Part shown: in pieces, positions 22,468 through 34,724 of the stretch | Position numbering within the stretch: position 1 is the first letter of the stretch | Layout of the letters: each line of letters opens with the position of its first letter | NCBI GenBank assembly: GCA_025201805.1 | Contig: MU619279.1 | Coordinates: 4,875 to 68,874 of the forward strand | Origin: Parasitella parasitica | Taxonomy: Eukaryota; Mucoromycota; Mucoromycetes; Mucorales; Mucoraceae | Reading direction: 5' to 3' | DNA: 64,000 bases | Position numbers and translations under genes: made by a program | The notes under the pieces: generated by a model | Seen by the model: only the letters and a program-made list of their open reading frames with translations | Told to the model about the DNA's origin: nothing | The model's database searches: none

Positions 22468-25370
22468 TTAAAATTCATATCCTTCCACCTTGAAGAGTTC
22501 AGCAAAATCAAAGTACTGTATCATCAATTCTTGAACAGGAAGAGGCAAATTCATTGACGTCAACATATTTTGCACTTTAGACAGACCTTCTTTACGGATG
22601 ATAATATTAAGATTGCGAGCAATTTCGCTTGGATACTATATAAACCCGTTGAGTAAAGAAATGCATCAAGTTTCCTTTGAGCCAAAAAAAAAATACTTAC
22701 CACGACTTCATGATACCAACGTTCATGGTATACCGTCAATTTTACAGCAGCTAAAAGAGCTCTTTGGATGTTAGATTCTGTAACGTATATCTCCAAGAGC
22801 TTCATCCAAGCCTTGGCAGAGAATTTGTGATCCAAGCATTGCTCGTATGCCTCCCGAGCTTCATTCTCATGCCATAATCTAAGCGCAAGGTCACCCAATA
22901 ATTCCCATTCAGTACCAGTCTTACGGTAGGGCATTTGTTGGGCACGATAATGTGCAGCTTCTGTTCTCCAAAAAGTATAAATGCGCAGATCTTCATACAA
23001 TACCATAAAGAGGTTATCTAACCAGCGCTCACAAAGACGCTTGTTACTGAATGAAAAATTGACTCCATCGCTGGGATGTGGTGTATTAATTGGTCCATCA
23101 GTGGTGGCAGATGCTCCTTCAGTCTAATTGATAAATAGAAATATCGTTATTACTATGCACACATACACTGTCTTTATATTTGTATTTGTATTTGCCTTTG
23201 ATTTGTCCTCGGCAGCTTGGGTAGGACGTTCGAGAGGGGTGTGATGAACTTCGACGTTTCGATGGTGTAGATTTTCCTCTTGTTCATCATTATCAGCATT
23301 CAAATCGACAGTATCCATTTGATCAGCTAATTCATCTGTGTTTTCATCATCGCCTTTAGTCTCTTCCTCTGCCTCATTTTGAGATTGCTCGTCATTTACG
23401 ACTTCATCGTCGTTCTTCTTGAGAGCCTCGTTGGCAATAGTTTCTGTATTTTGCTCCTCTTCCTGATCACTATCAGTCTCCTGCTTTGTTTGCTGTGCCA
23501 CATGAGGGCTTTCATACTGTTGCTCGTTAACTGAGGTGCTGGATTTTTGCGTGTCTTCCTTGGCTTTCTGCATGCGATACTCTTCTTCCATGACAAACAC
23601 TTGGGATCTGCACTTTAATAGATCATCCCATCCAATCTTGCTAGCCAAACGAGTCAGAAGAGCATATGCCTTTGCAAACGTGCCATGCAATGCAGGTGCA
23701 GGAAGACGGGCCAAGTTGGGGTCAGCCTCGTTTTCTCTACCAGCAGCATCCTCCTCCATAATACCTGAATTCATTATCTCTGGCTTGATAGGTAAATGTG
23801 TTTTGATAGGCGCAGGCATACGATGCATATCACGCTCGCTATAAGTAAACATGGGACATGAGTTCAGTGTTAGAAGTGCCTATTAGATGGTTTTTGAACT
23901 TGTTAGATGAACGTCAGGAGACATTGTAAGTTTTTTTTTACATTTTTGTAATCCTCGAGATCGATGTAAACTGAAATCAGCAAGCATTAGTAGGACAATT
24001 AATTTGACATAATCTTGAGTGATTTTTACCTTCAGTCAACTTGGCCCATGTTAGAAACTCGGAAGGTGTGGTATTCACGGCAAATTTGGCAAGTTTTAAA
24101 GCCATGTGATATTCACCCTGGACATCAAACAGAATATTTTCAGTTACTATCCTAATTGATATTTCGAATTGTTAGATGCTCACCTTACTGCGAAGATAAT
24201 CAACTTGGATATGCAACAAAGAATAGCTCATTGGCATATGCTTCAAGTTCTCGTTCAGGACTTTGACAGCCTTTATCTCTTCATTCTGTCCGATGTAAGA
24301 TTGTGCTAGCAAGGCACCCACTTCGGGATCTCTCTTTTGCAGTTTCTTGTACAGTTCAATAGCGGGACCGTAACGGAAACTATCGCCAAAATACTTCATA
24401 ACACCTGAAGTCAAGTGATTGTGTACGGCAGTAGCAGTTTGAATTTCAGGGTTACTGCCCAACTGCCAACCACGCCAGAAGAGTGCTTCCACAGCTTCCA
24501 AAAACCTTTGTTCACCTGCCAAGTCAGAGATAGGATCAATTTTACGATATCCAGCTAATCTGTAGTAACTATCGTCAGAATAAAGGATAGCGCGAAGAAC
24601 AGCTGATAGATAAGTTTCTTGCCAAATAGTAGCAGTGGCTTCATGTCTAGCGAATACATGATAAGGTGAGCGTCCAGCAAGGCATATCATCCACATGTCA
24701 AAAATACCTTTCTCCTCTTACATCAACATAATAGCTCTCCACGCCGCCTGGAATTTTTACTTCGACACGAACATCCACACGAGAAAACGCATTGAAACAG
24801 CTAAAGGTGTTTAAAGTTGTCAGAATATATTGCGTCTTGTTGGGCGAGGCTCTGCTTTACCAATATATACCAGAGCGAATTCTCCAAGCGTTTGATTTGG
24901 AAAACCAAGATTGGGTTTCGTCCTAAATCAGCAAGGTCAATTTCACATGTACTCTTGGCTTCATTTTGACCTTTTTTTTTTTTTTTTCTTACCAATGAAT
25001 ATGTAAGCGAATTCAAATAAGCTGCCAAGGTTGCAGATGAGGAAGCGTCGGCACCTGAGACATAATGATAACTACCAAGCTAATTTTGAACATGATCATC
25101 AGCAAAAAAGAAAAAAAAAAGCCTGTTGCAACATATGTTGAAAGCGGATATTTACTTCTTTCATACCAGGTTTAGAATGAGCTTTGATAATATGACACAA
25201 GTCTGGTGGGCCCAATTCACGAAAGGTACCTGGAATTTGTCGTCAATAAAGGCTTATTACACACGCGCTCTATAGCATGATATTATACCCAAGGCATCAG
25301 TACGAGCTGCAATGGACTCGCCTAATTCAGTCTCAAAGAATTCAGGTATATCTTTGAGTGTATCGGCCAT
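22468..25370 (-). CDS. ChAP family exomer subunit (Chs5-Arf1-binding protein; Bch1/Bud7/Chs6-like)
   Basis: Ten exons on the minus strand give 779 residues: 25370-25289, 25229-25156, 25079-24871, 24800-24708, 24646-24184, 24117-24030, 23970-23942, 23879-23169, 23123-22701 and 22635-22468. ChAPs bind Chs5 and Arf1 at the trans-Golgi and load cargo such as chitin synthase for the cell surface. Recognisable blocks are LGPPDLCHIIKAHSKPGMKE near the N-terminus, YHYVSGADASSSATLAAYLN, CFNAFSRVDVRVEVKIPGGVESYYVDVRGER, YSDDSYYRLAGYRKIDPIS, TPR-like helices, and ALLTLNSCPMFTYSERD. The C-terminal tail has LCERWLDNLFMVLYEDLRIY. An acidic Glu/Asp/Gln-rich insert lies at about 465-570. A 29-base exon (23942-23970) is needed to read VYIDLEDYKN. 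One doubtful spot is a 39-base A-rich in-frame stretch in exon 3 (24954-24992). Confidence 0.9.
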
Positions 25371-26263
25371 TATTGTGGTTGATTAAAATGAAAAAAGAGA
25401 GCATTTAATTTCGTGCACCCACCTCGTAGTATTTAAAATGCACTTTAAGCACCACAAGAAACTAAGAGATCCAATCATCGACTTGAGTGTGCATGCAGGA
25501 AAAGATGAGAGAAATAGGTGTACTCTTTTGAAAACTCTCTGGGTAATGCCCATTTCATATGTCAAATTGCCAACCATTCGTCAATTATATAGCTTCGAGA
25601 TCATTGATTATTGTGCGCAATGTGCATTCTTTGTTTTTTTTTGAGCTTCCAAAACTTGGCCAAGTACTTGAATTTACATAAAAGTAGATTGTATACAATA
25701 TACTATATGCAGTCGAGAATCAAGTTGTTTACAAGGTTCTTGAGTATAGCATTTGACAATCATTTAAATGCATTGATGTTTCCAACAGATAAACAAAATT
25801 ATGTCATAAAATCGTTTTCATTGCGTGCTTTTTTCATATACAAACATCCCGGCCAAGGTGGTAAAGTTGGAAATTCTGAATTTATGTGCCTCAAGTACGC
25901 CACCCAGCAGCTTTTTTCTCATATTTTGATAGATAATGCAAATCCCATATCTCCTGAGCAATCTATTTGGTAAAATAGGAATAGTGTATCTTGGTATCCA
26001 ATTTACATATACTGACAACATTAACAATAAACTTGCCCCTTTTTCATTTATTATGCACGCAAATTGGATAATATACAAAATTCAATCTTAATTTATCACA
26101 ACATCTGAGCATCACAACACTTGTACCGTCAAACAAAGCTTTGTAAATATTCATAAAATTTGTAGCACAGTACTATTCCTTTACATTCACCTAAAACATG
26201 TATAGCACAAAATACAATGGAGCATTCGACTGTACTAACAAGCACTCGAATTATATATATATA

Positions 26264-26266
<3 letters not shown>

Positions 26267-26348
<82 letters not shown>
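26267..26348 (+). repeat. 82-base poly(A) tract after an (AT)n run
   Basis: An uninterrupted run of A from 26267 to 26348 is preceded by alternating TA from 26251. It is by far the longest homopolymer in the window. It could be a retroposed poly(A) tail, a slippage-expanded tract or an assembly artefact. Confidence 0.9.
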
Positions 26349-26349
<1 letters not shown>

Positions 26350-26814
26350 AATCGATCCATGAAAATCCGCTAATAGTAACAATGAACTCGAAAATCTTGC
26401 AGTGACACAATGAAATGTCAAAATAAACTAAAGCCTACAGTCTAAAACGCGCCTATACAATCAATACCGCCACATCGATATTCTATCTAAAAATATCACA
26501 AAAGAGCCATTAAAACCAAGATAGCCTTATAATAATGAGCTTTGGGCCACATAGTAGCCTAATGAGTATCGAAAATAGCCACAATGAAACTTCAAATCGA
26601 TCTAGCAGTTCATCTCGCTTGCATATCCAAAAATAAAACAATAAACCATCGAGTCAATCTAACAATTACAACAAGAATACATGTATTCGTATTCCCAGCC
26701 CATAATTACGTAAAGCAAATAGATACAGGTAAGGGTTCAGTCAAGGTTGAAATGCAAAGAAATGAATTAAATGAACAGGTACTCGGACTAATTAACGGCC
26801 TATGGTAGTGCTGC

Positions 26815-26860
26815 GTGTAAGTGTTTGTAAGTGTGTGTAAGTGTGTGTGTGTGTTTGTAT
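26815..26860 (+). repeat. TG-rich microsatellite
   Basis: Imperfect repeats of gtgtgtaa and gtgtgt, for example gtgtttgtaagtgtgtgtaa. Confidence 0.7.
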
Positions 26861-26992
26861 CTGCTTGCGCTTACTGGCATTGTGAAATTGCCATACATTG
26901 ACAGGTTTTGTTATGCAATGAATTGTTCATTTATGTATTTCATTATTGTAATTTAGTAATGTCTCCCTAAACTGACAAAAAACATTCAAACA

Positions 26993-27000
26993 TATAAATA
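26993..27000 (+). promoter_or_regulatory. TATA box candidate for sulfate permease 2
   Basis: TATAAATA lies 127 bases upstream of the ATG at 27127. It is followed by a CT-rich leader (ttcttctctttttacttcta near 27090-27115). Confidence 0.5.
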
Positions 27001-27126
27001 CGAGGCAAAAGTCATTTCCTGATTCTACATCAACAACTTCTATTGCATTTTTCTCTTTAAAACAACCCTTTCCATTCTTTCAACACACTCGTTTCTTCTC
27101 TTTTTACTTCTAGATATTTTTACATT

Positions 27127-29684
27127 ATGATCACTGCTTCCAATCCGGTAACGATTAGTCAGGGTCCTTTGACATTCAAGGAAAAGTTTAGCCAAAACAA
27201 GGCTTCTTTCCCCAACCAGCTCATGAACTATGTTCTGGGTTTATTCCCCATTCTTCGATGGATCACTAGATGCAACCTCTCGGTAGGTGTAACTCGCGCT
27301 CTAGAAATTCGATCTGCTTTTACTCACAACTTTATAGTGGTTGGTTCAAGATGCGATTGCAGGTGCCACTGTAGGCATGTTGATCGTACCTCAAGGTATT
27401 GCTTATGCAAAAGTTGCAACTCTTGATCCTCAATACGGCTTATAGTAAGTGCTGCGATCATCAAAAACGTAAGCGCATACAAGATTAACATTGCATCATA
27501 GTACTTCATTTGTTGGTGTTACTTTATACTGTCTCTTTGGAACATCCAAGGATATCAGCATCGGGCCAATCAGTAAGCATGCATAAAGAGTTTTCCAGTA
27601 GAATGTAGCTAACTCAAACCTCAATAGCTGTCGTCTCTTTGCTTACCGGTCAAGCCATCGCAAAAGTAACTGAAAATCACCCTGATATCACTGGACCTGA
27701 AGTTGCCGTCTGTCTCTCACTCTTTACTGGCCTCGTGACAGCATTGATAGGTCTTATCCGTCTCGGTATCCTGGTTGATTTCATTTCAGAACCTGTTATC
27801 GCTGGCTACATGACTGGCTCAGCCATCACCATCTCGTTCGGTCAATGGCCCAAAGTGTTTGGCTTGAAGGGCGTCAAGGGTTCTCCATACGAAATCCTCT
27901 ACAAGTTCTTCCAGCATTTGCCGCAAACCAAGCTCGATGCCGCCTTTGGTTTAACAGCTTTGGCTGCTCTCTACATTATCAAAATTGGTGGTGCTCGTCT
28001 CGGTCAAAGAGTCCCCAAGTTGAAAAAGTTTTTGTTCTTCTTGGGTATCATGCGTAGTGGTTTGATCGTCATTCTCGGCACTCTCATCTCCTTTCTCGTT
28101 AACCTCAACCACCGTGACGACCCCCTCATCGACATTATCGAGACAGTTCCTGCTGGTTTCGATGCCATGGGTGTCCCATCATTGAACCTGACCATTTTGA
28201 AGGAAGCCAGCGGTGTATTGCCCTCAATCGTCATCATCATGATCTTGGAACACGTATCTGTCGCAAAGTCATTCGGTCGCATGAGCAACTACAACATTGA
28301 TGCCAATCAAGAGATCTTGGCCATCGGCATGAGCAACATTGTTGGAGCTTTCTTTGGGTAAGTTTAGCTTGTAGCACATGGATAAAGTATACAAAAATTA
28401 ACACGATGATACTATAGTGCATATCCTTGTACAGGTGCTTTCAGTCGTACCGCTGTCATGTCTCGTTCTGGCTCAAAGACCCCTATGGCTGGCGTCTTTT
28501 CTGGTATTGTGGTTTTGCTTGCATTATATGCACTTACTCCCGCCTTTTACTACATCCCTGAGTCAGTCTTGGGTGCCGTTGTTATTCATGCAGTCATCGA
28601 TCTCATGTCAGGCCCTGCTTTTATGAAGGCTCTGTGGAAACAAAGCATTCTGGAGTTTATGATTTTCCTCATCACCGTCCTTGTTACCTTCTTCATGGAT
28701 GTCGAAACTGCCATTTACATTGCTGTGTTCCTGTCTCTGTTGCTCATGTTGCTTCGTTTGGCTCGCCCCAACGTCTCTCGCTTGGGCCGTGTCAGACTCG
28801 ACACTACAAACAGCAGCCACTCTGGCTCATCCTCGTCTTCTCTCTCCAAGCATGCTGCACACGACATGTATGAAATGGAAAAGCCAGGTCGCTTCATCTT
28901 TGTCGATGAGACCGACCCTCACTTTGCTGATGTTCTGGATCCCCTCCCAGCCGGTGTTATTGTCGTGCGACTCAGTAGCTCTATCCTGTATCCTAATGCC
29001 AACTATGTCACTGATAAAATGATTGATTTGATCCAATCTCGCACTCGATCAGGCAATGACGACAACAACGGCGCTCAAGAGGAGGAAAGAATGTGGAATC
29101 AGCCTGCTGCATCCTCAAAGGAAGACGTCCTGTATGAATATACCAGCAAGCCCTACTTGAAGAGCATTGTCTTGGACTTTGGAAGTGTCGACAAGCTCGA
29201 TGCCACTGCGCTCCACACACTACACGCTATGCAGCAGACTTTGGACCGTTATGCCGGTGGCAAGGCAATCGAGTGGCACTTTTGCCAGATTGCAAACCCT
29301 CAAGTTAGACAAATGCTGATCGAATCAGGCTTTGGCTACTTGCCAGAAGCCGAAAAGAACGCTTCTCCAGTTGATATGGAAACAGACTACATGTCTGCAG
29401 TAGCGCCATCAAGCAAGTCGCAGTTCTATAGATCAGGAGAATCGCCCTCAATGAATAGCATGTCTGATGGCATGGGCGCTTACTACGAATATCCCTCTGA
29501 GTCCGCTACTATGAGTGGGCCTCAGGATGCAAATGCTATCGAACTTTACCCCAAAGATATCTATCCCGCTTTCCACTGGGATGTTGAAGAGGCTGTTGAC
29601 TCTATCTGCAAACGCCATGGACATAAACAACAACACCAAAAACTCAACAATACGTCAGCCTTCTCTGTAATTGTTAACTATTAG
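27127..29684 (+). CDS. SulP-family sulfate permease 2 with STAS domain
   Basis: Exons 27127-27282, 27338-27444, 27502-27572, 27628-28357 and 28418-29684 give 776 residues. It is a proton-coupled sulfate transporter of the plasma membrane. Spliced exons read DAIAGATVGMLIVPQGIAYAKVATLDPQYGLYTSFVG, the SulP entry motif, then about ten hydrophobic helices. GAYPCTGAFSRTAVMSRSGSKTPMAG spans intron 4 and is the core SulP signature. The STAS domain is marked by IVLDFGSVDKLDATALHTL (about 604-622). Exon layout differs from permease 1 (five versus four exons), and the STAS region lacks the long acidic insert, so the two are diverged paralogues rather than a fresh tandem copy. Codon choice is more C-ending than in permease 1, suggesting higher expression. 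Confidence 0.93.
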
Positions 29685-30394
29685 ACTCCTTGTACATATA
29701 CTTGTATACTTTTTTTTTTACACAGAAAAATAACAAAAAAAAAAATAAACTGTTCTTTTACAATAATTTGCTGTGTCAGTCTTTACTTTATTATTATTAT
29801 CATTATTATTATATACTGAACTTTGAGACTATAACCAACACATTACGGCAGATGGATTTGTTTTGTCGGAAGGTACTTTTGAAATTGCATTTGATGTAAG
29901 TACTTTTTGTTCCAACATTGTCGTGTGATCATGCTACTAACAAGGAGAACTTTGTTTTTTTCTAGGAGAACTCTGGCAATGTAACTTATTAACATTATTA
30001 TCATTTTAGTCTTTTTTTAAATAAATATTTATATTGTATCTTCAAAGATTAGTCAGAGAAGCCGGTAACTAGAATCAAGTATACATGTTAGAGTAGCCTA
30101 CATCATATAGAATGTACTCGAAGCATGTGAATTATAGTATATAACTGTAGTTCTATCGAGTATACAAATTTTACATTGTTGAATTGAAGAAAAAAAGTAT
30201 TTTTCAAGCCAAGGTAGATTTAAAGTAAATGGTGCAGTAGTGTCATTTATTAAGCAGTGTAAAAATTAATATTAGTTTGAATGCATATAGGTTTGTATGT
30301 GTATATAAGTTATTAGTGTGTTTAAAAAATCTATATATATGCGACGATGATTCATAAAAATAGGGGTATTGCTTGTATATATAGTAAGTAAAAA
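29685..30394. other. Convergent spacer with A/T runs
   Basis: 710 bases between the stops of permease 2 and the kinase. Contains T and A runs (29709-29747) and a TTATTA-rich patch (29788-29812), typical of 3' untranslated DNA. No gene found. Confidence 0.5.
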
Positions 30395-32346
30395 TCAATC
30401 TTGTTCAGAATCAGAATCGCCATTGTGATACAAGGTAACTAATATAATGAATAAACAATCAGTTTTTTCCTGTTCAATTATCTGCTGTGTAGCAAACATT
30501 ACTTACGGGAATCAAATTTCTCAAATGGATTTGGTTTCTCCATCTTCTGCATTACCCTCAGACCATCAGCTTCCAAGTCCAGACTCATGCTTTCTTGCAT
30601 TTTTCTGAAATTAATGGCGTCAATACCGTTCAGTTTTGATAACGCAGGCAAGATGGGAGGTGACATATTTCTCAGCAATGCAAAATTGGTGCTTTTAAAA
30701 AAAGGATGTTGCTTTATATCAGCTGCGCCTGCACGAGATCCAAGTCGAGTATATTCATCTTTCTGCAATAGCTTGCGAATCAAATTTTTACAGCTGCTCG
30801 AAATATTACCACTGAAAGGTGCAGGTTGATGAGGAAACTGGGGCTCTGTGTGCAGAATTTTTGCAAATGTCTCGTTTCTACTAGTTCCCTTGAAAGGAGT
30901 GGTGCCATACTGTATGAAAACAACGGCATTCAGTACTCTTTTTTTTTTTCTTCTTCTTCTTCTTTTTAGCTGCCACTTACCAGCATTTCATAAATAAGAA
31001 TGCCCAAGGTCCACCAATCAACTGAGCTTGTATGACCACAGCCCTTAATTACTTCTGGTGCAATGTATTCTTCTGTGCCGACAAAGCTATTTGTTCGTAA
31101 TCCCTCCACACAGCTTTTTGTATCAATTGAAGGAGGCTATTTTCATCTCGCTTAATAAATATTTGTTTGTGTTATTTGGTTCTAGAAAAAAAAACTTACC
31201 TGGCGGGCTGATTTTGATTTAACAACGCCTGGTCTGCCAGGTGGGCTTGAGCCTTTACTGAGATCAAAGTCCGTGAGCATAATATGTCCGCTTTGATGAA
31301 GCAATATATCTATAATTTGACACACACTATTAGTTGGTTGTGAGCTCAATGACATACATACAGGATGACTTACTCTCTGGCTTGAGATCACGGTAGATGT
31401 GGCCTTGAAGGTGAAGGTATTCGAGAGCAGCTGTAACTTCTGCAGCGTAGAATCTCGCACCATCCTCGCTTAAACATTTCCCTGGTCTCAATTGCAATGC
31501 TAATAAAAAAAAAAAAAAAATTCTATTAATACTTGCAACAATGAAATGGTGCTCATTATCTTGCCTCGAAAAAATTCACCGCCTACACAATACTCCATAA
31601 CAAAATATAGGTAGTCTTGGCTTTGGAAACAATGATATAATGTAACAATGAATGGATGATTGGATGTTGTTAAGATTTCTTGCTCAGCCAAGGCGCGTTT
31701 AATCTTGTTTCTTTTGATCATCTCTTTCTTGGATAGAACTACACAGGAAATGAATTAATGGCCATGATGGATAAAGAGACGTGTGCGCTCTCATACCTTT
31801 CATCGCATACAGCTTGTCAGTTCCTTTTTGGCGGACCATGTAGACTTTTCCAACATCGCCTTTGCCCAGCATACGGACTTTGACAAAGCTAGACGGGCCC
31901 ACCTCTACGTTCTTTACTTTGATGCTGCTGCTGGAGTACGTTCTTCTGCACAGTTTCATCCTTTCAAACTGCTCTTTTTGGCCTATGCTTTGGTGGTGTA
32001 AAGTGGAGGCGGTGTACAGTCGAGGAGGTTGCAAATTATTGGCATTCGGTGCAGAGGCAACTCGGCGAATGCCTTGGTTACTGGGTTGAAATGCACTCGT
32101 AGAAAACCATGAATTTGACTTTGGTGTAGTAGCGACAACAGCTGGTTTTTCTTGGATGTGAAAGTTATCGGGAACTGTGAATACTTGCGCTAGCTCGACT
32201 TGACTACTGTTGTTGCTCTCGATGTTGAAACTGCTGTAGCTGCTGCTGCTGCGATTATTGCTCGAGTAGTGAAGACTAGGAGAGAAGTGCGTAGGGAGCG
32301 GTGCGGATATGGAATTATCTGTATCTGTGGAATAAATCATAGACAT
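30395..32346 (-). CDS. nrc-2: AGC protein kinase, NRC-2 / flippase-kinase (Fpk) type
   Basis: Seven exons on the minus strand give 520 residues: 32346-31797, 31738-31565, 31499-31374, 31309-31200, 31136-30981, 30909-30507 and 30438-30395. Relatives phosphorylate phospholipid flippases (yeast Fpk1/Fpk2) or restrain conidiation (Neurospora NRC-2). A Ser-rich N-terminus of about 150 residues precedes the catalytic domain. Motifs: glycine loop GKGDVGKVY (161-169), Lys183 in YAMK, YRDLKPEN (276-284), DFD in place of DFG (297-299), an enlarged activation segment, and [16 protein letters not shown] plus the insertion is the known hallmark of this AGC group. Exon 2 ends on a GC donor (31563-31564) and no GT alternative is present. 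The last exon is only 44 bases and encodes [13 protein letters not shown]. Confidence 0.92.
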
Positions 32347-34724
32347 GACAGTATATACAATTATGGGTTAAAAAAACAAAAAAATTAAAAAAAATTAAAA
32401 AAAGAAGAAAAGGCTGAAAAAAAGGCCTGGTGGGATCTGCTTTGTTCTTTCTCCTCTTCGGTGCTTTCTCCCCCATTTGCTGCCTTTTTAGTCCGGCTTT
32501 GCCATAATTGTAAATCTCCCCCATCACACCACTTTTGAAGAAGAAGAAGAAAAAAAAAGTGACTCGATTTCGTTCCTCAGAAGCAACCATGTACTGTAAA
32601 ACAAACATTGGTTCTATAAAAAGAGGATGACGATGGTATATAGGCACAGCTTGCACGGTGTGTTTTTTGTACTGATAGTCTTTTTTTGTCATATTACTTT
32701 CAACCACTTGCATGCGATCATATGGGGAATTATATGGAAACTAAAATTAAAAACACTGCATGTCTATTTACAAATTGATTGTTGTGTTGATCAATTTCAT
32801 GCATGTAAATATATACGAAAGAAAGGAAACACACAAATCAATTTGCATCTTCATTTTGTCAATTACAATCTCGGGTTACGCTTCTCTGTGATCCCTTTTT
32901 TTTTTTTAGGGGGTTTGTTTTGAGTCCATATATAAACTCTTTTTTGCTATTCTTATTGGTCTCAACTTTATCAGATTGCGCACTGATTTAGCTCACTACC
33001 AAGTCGAATTATATCAAAACATTGGTGTGAGAATATATTGTGCAGCTTCCAGAAAATTTATATATATGCTATGGGTACAGCAGGACCATACAATCAAGTA
33101 GTACAAAAACAGTGATTATAATGTTATAAACTTGGCAGTTTGTGGGGTGATTTTCAAACAGTATTCAGCCCGTATCATGAAAGAAATGGATACAGAAATA
33201 GTGCAAAATCTCCAGCTTGCCAAAATAAGCTGTCAGTCATAGATTATTGCTATAAATACAATTAAACAAGTAGTGTTTTGAGCTGGTATATTAGTATCAT
33301 TCATTCAGGATTTTAGTACATGGATATCTTGACGAGGAATTAACAGGTTTGACTGTTCAAGTTTTCTTTGTTATGTTGCTTTGCGCCTGTAAAAATGCGC
33401 CCTTGCTGGTATTGTTTGCCTTATTTCGCTATTTGTACCATTATTGATATGGCTCCCTATTCCGTAAATCGCTTAGCAAAATTATCCTCTGCTGTAAAAG
33501 GTTACCAAGAAAATTCCGTAATTTATTAAACAAGGCAATGCTCGTTGGAGAAAACGGGTATCAGGCCTTACTTTAAATAGCGCAAAATACCTGAAAAGGA
33601 AGGAAAACTGCAAAAAGACATTTATAAACTGACTTCAAGTAGCACACAAATGGTACTAAGCATTTATAAAAGCTAGACGTATCTTTTGATATAACATTTG
33701 TATGGATTTCACTGATTTTTTGCCATTTCTAGAACTACACTATATGATTGACGGGATTTTTCTGCTCTTTTCAGGAAAAGTAACTTTCAAAATCGGAGCG
33801 TGCAATCTCTAGGCATTCTACAAGTATGAAAATTAGACCATTATAAATCCAAGAAGCAGGGCAATTGACTGTTCAAACATGAATAGATTGGCATGTATAT
33901 TGAGGCAGATATAGCTTCACAAAGTGAAACTTCGGGTAAAAAAATCGCGAAAAGTTGATACGCTGAGATTCAATTTTCAAGCTTCTTTTCACTGATCTGT
34001 CTGTTTCCTTTAAAAAATGAAATAAACACATTTAAAATATTTTTACTAAGCGTAAAGTATTGTTTGTACTTTAGTTAACATGTGGTCTACATAGCAATTA
34101 ACAGTAGCTATAATTCGATTTTTTTTTCGAGAGAAACACGCAGAACCTTTCCAGAAGGTATGAACTAACAAAAAAAACTGTTTCTTGAGGTTATGTCAAA
34201 AATTTATTTACATTTACTTTTAAAAACTGCCTTGAAACATAGCAATATGAGAGGAAACTAAAGATATTTTCAAATTGCATCAAGTTTCTATCGATGTTTT
34301 AATTCATCAAATTTTTGAGTTTATTTCAAAATGGCTCTAGAAAATGATAAATATAGAAGAGAGTCTAGAGGATCAATATTTCCTGAAAAATGAACAGTTT
34401 TAATCGAGAAACTATATGGCACGAGCCATATCATGCTAGAATGCATAATCCGTATACATACAACATACATAACAAAGCCCCCTGAAATTTACTGTCTGTA
34501 TTTGTTGCGATCTATAAACATATTTGTTTACTTTTGTATACATACTTACCTAGATATTGCTAACAGTATAAAAGTAAACGCCACATATCATAGCCCCGAC
34601 ACAAGTTTATGTAATTTTAAAATTCATGATTTTTTTTTTATATATGAAACTGTGTACTATGTATATGTATACAATTTGGAATGCGATAGATTTGACGTTA
34701 TTTATGGTGTATACGTTTGTGTAC
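32347..34724. other. 2.4-kb AT-rich spacer
   Basis: Includes the promoter of the kinase gene (A-rich tracts at 32370-32420 and 32530-32560). No exon chain, RNA gene or transposase is recognised from 32.8 to 34.7 kb. Confidence 0.5.

Larger units (their letters stand above)
25371..27126. other. 1.75-kb spacer with an 82-base A tract and promoter of permease 2
   Basis: No gene found. Between about 26390 and 26620 the plus strand is poor in G and rich in A and C, with repeated short pieces such as agcctaca and aaaatagcc. A TG-rich microsatellite follows at 26815-26860. The last 130 bases form a TATA plus CT-rich leader. Confidence 0.5.

Noticed and set aside
26129..26410. 93-codon frame with a long phenylalanine run
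   Set aside because: The run is only the translation of the 82-base A tract on the opposite strand.
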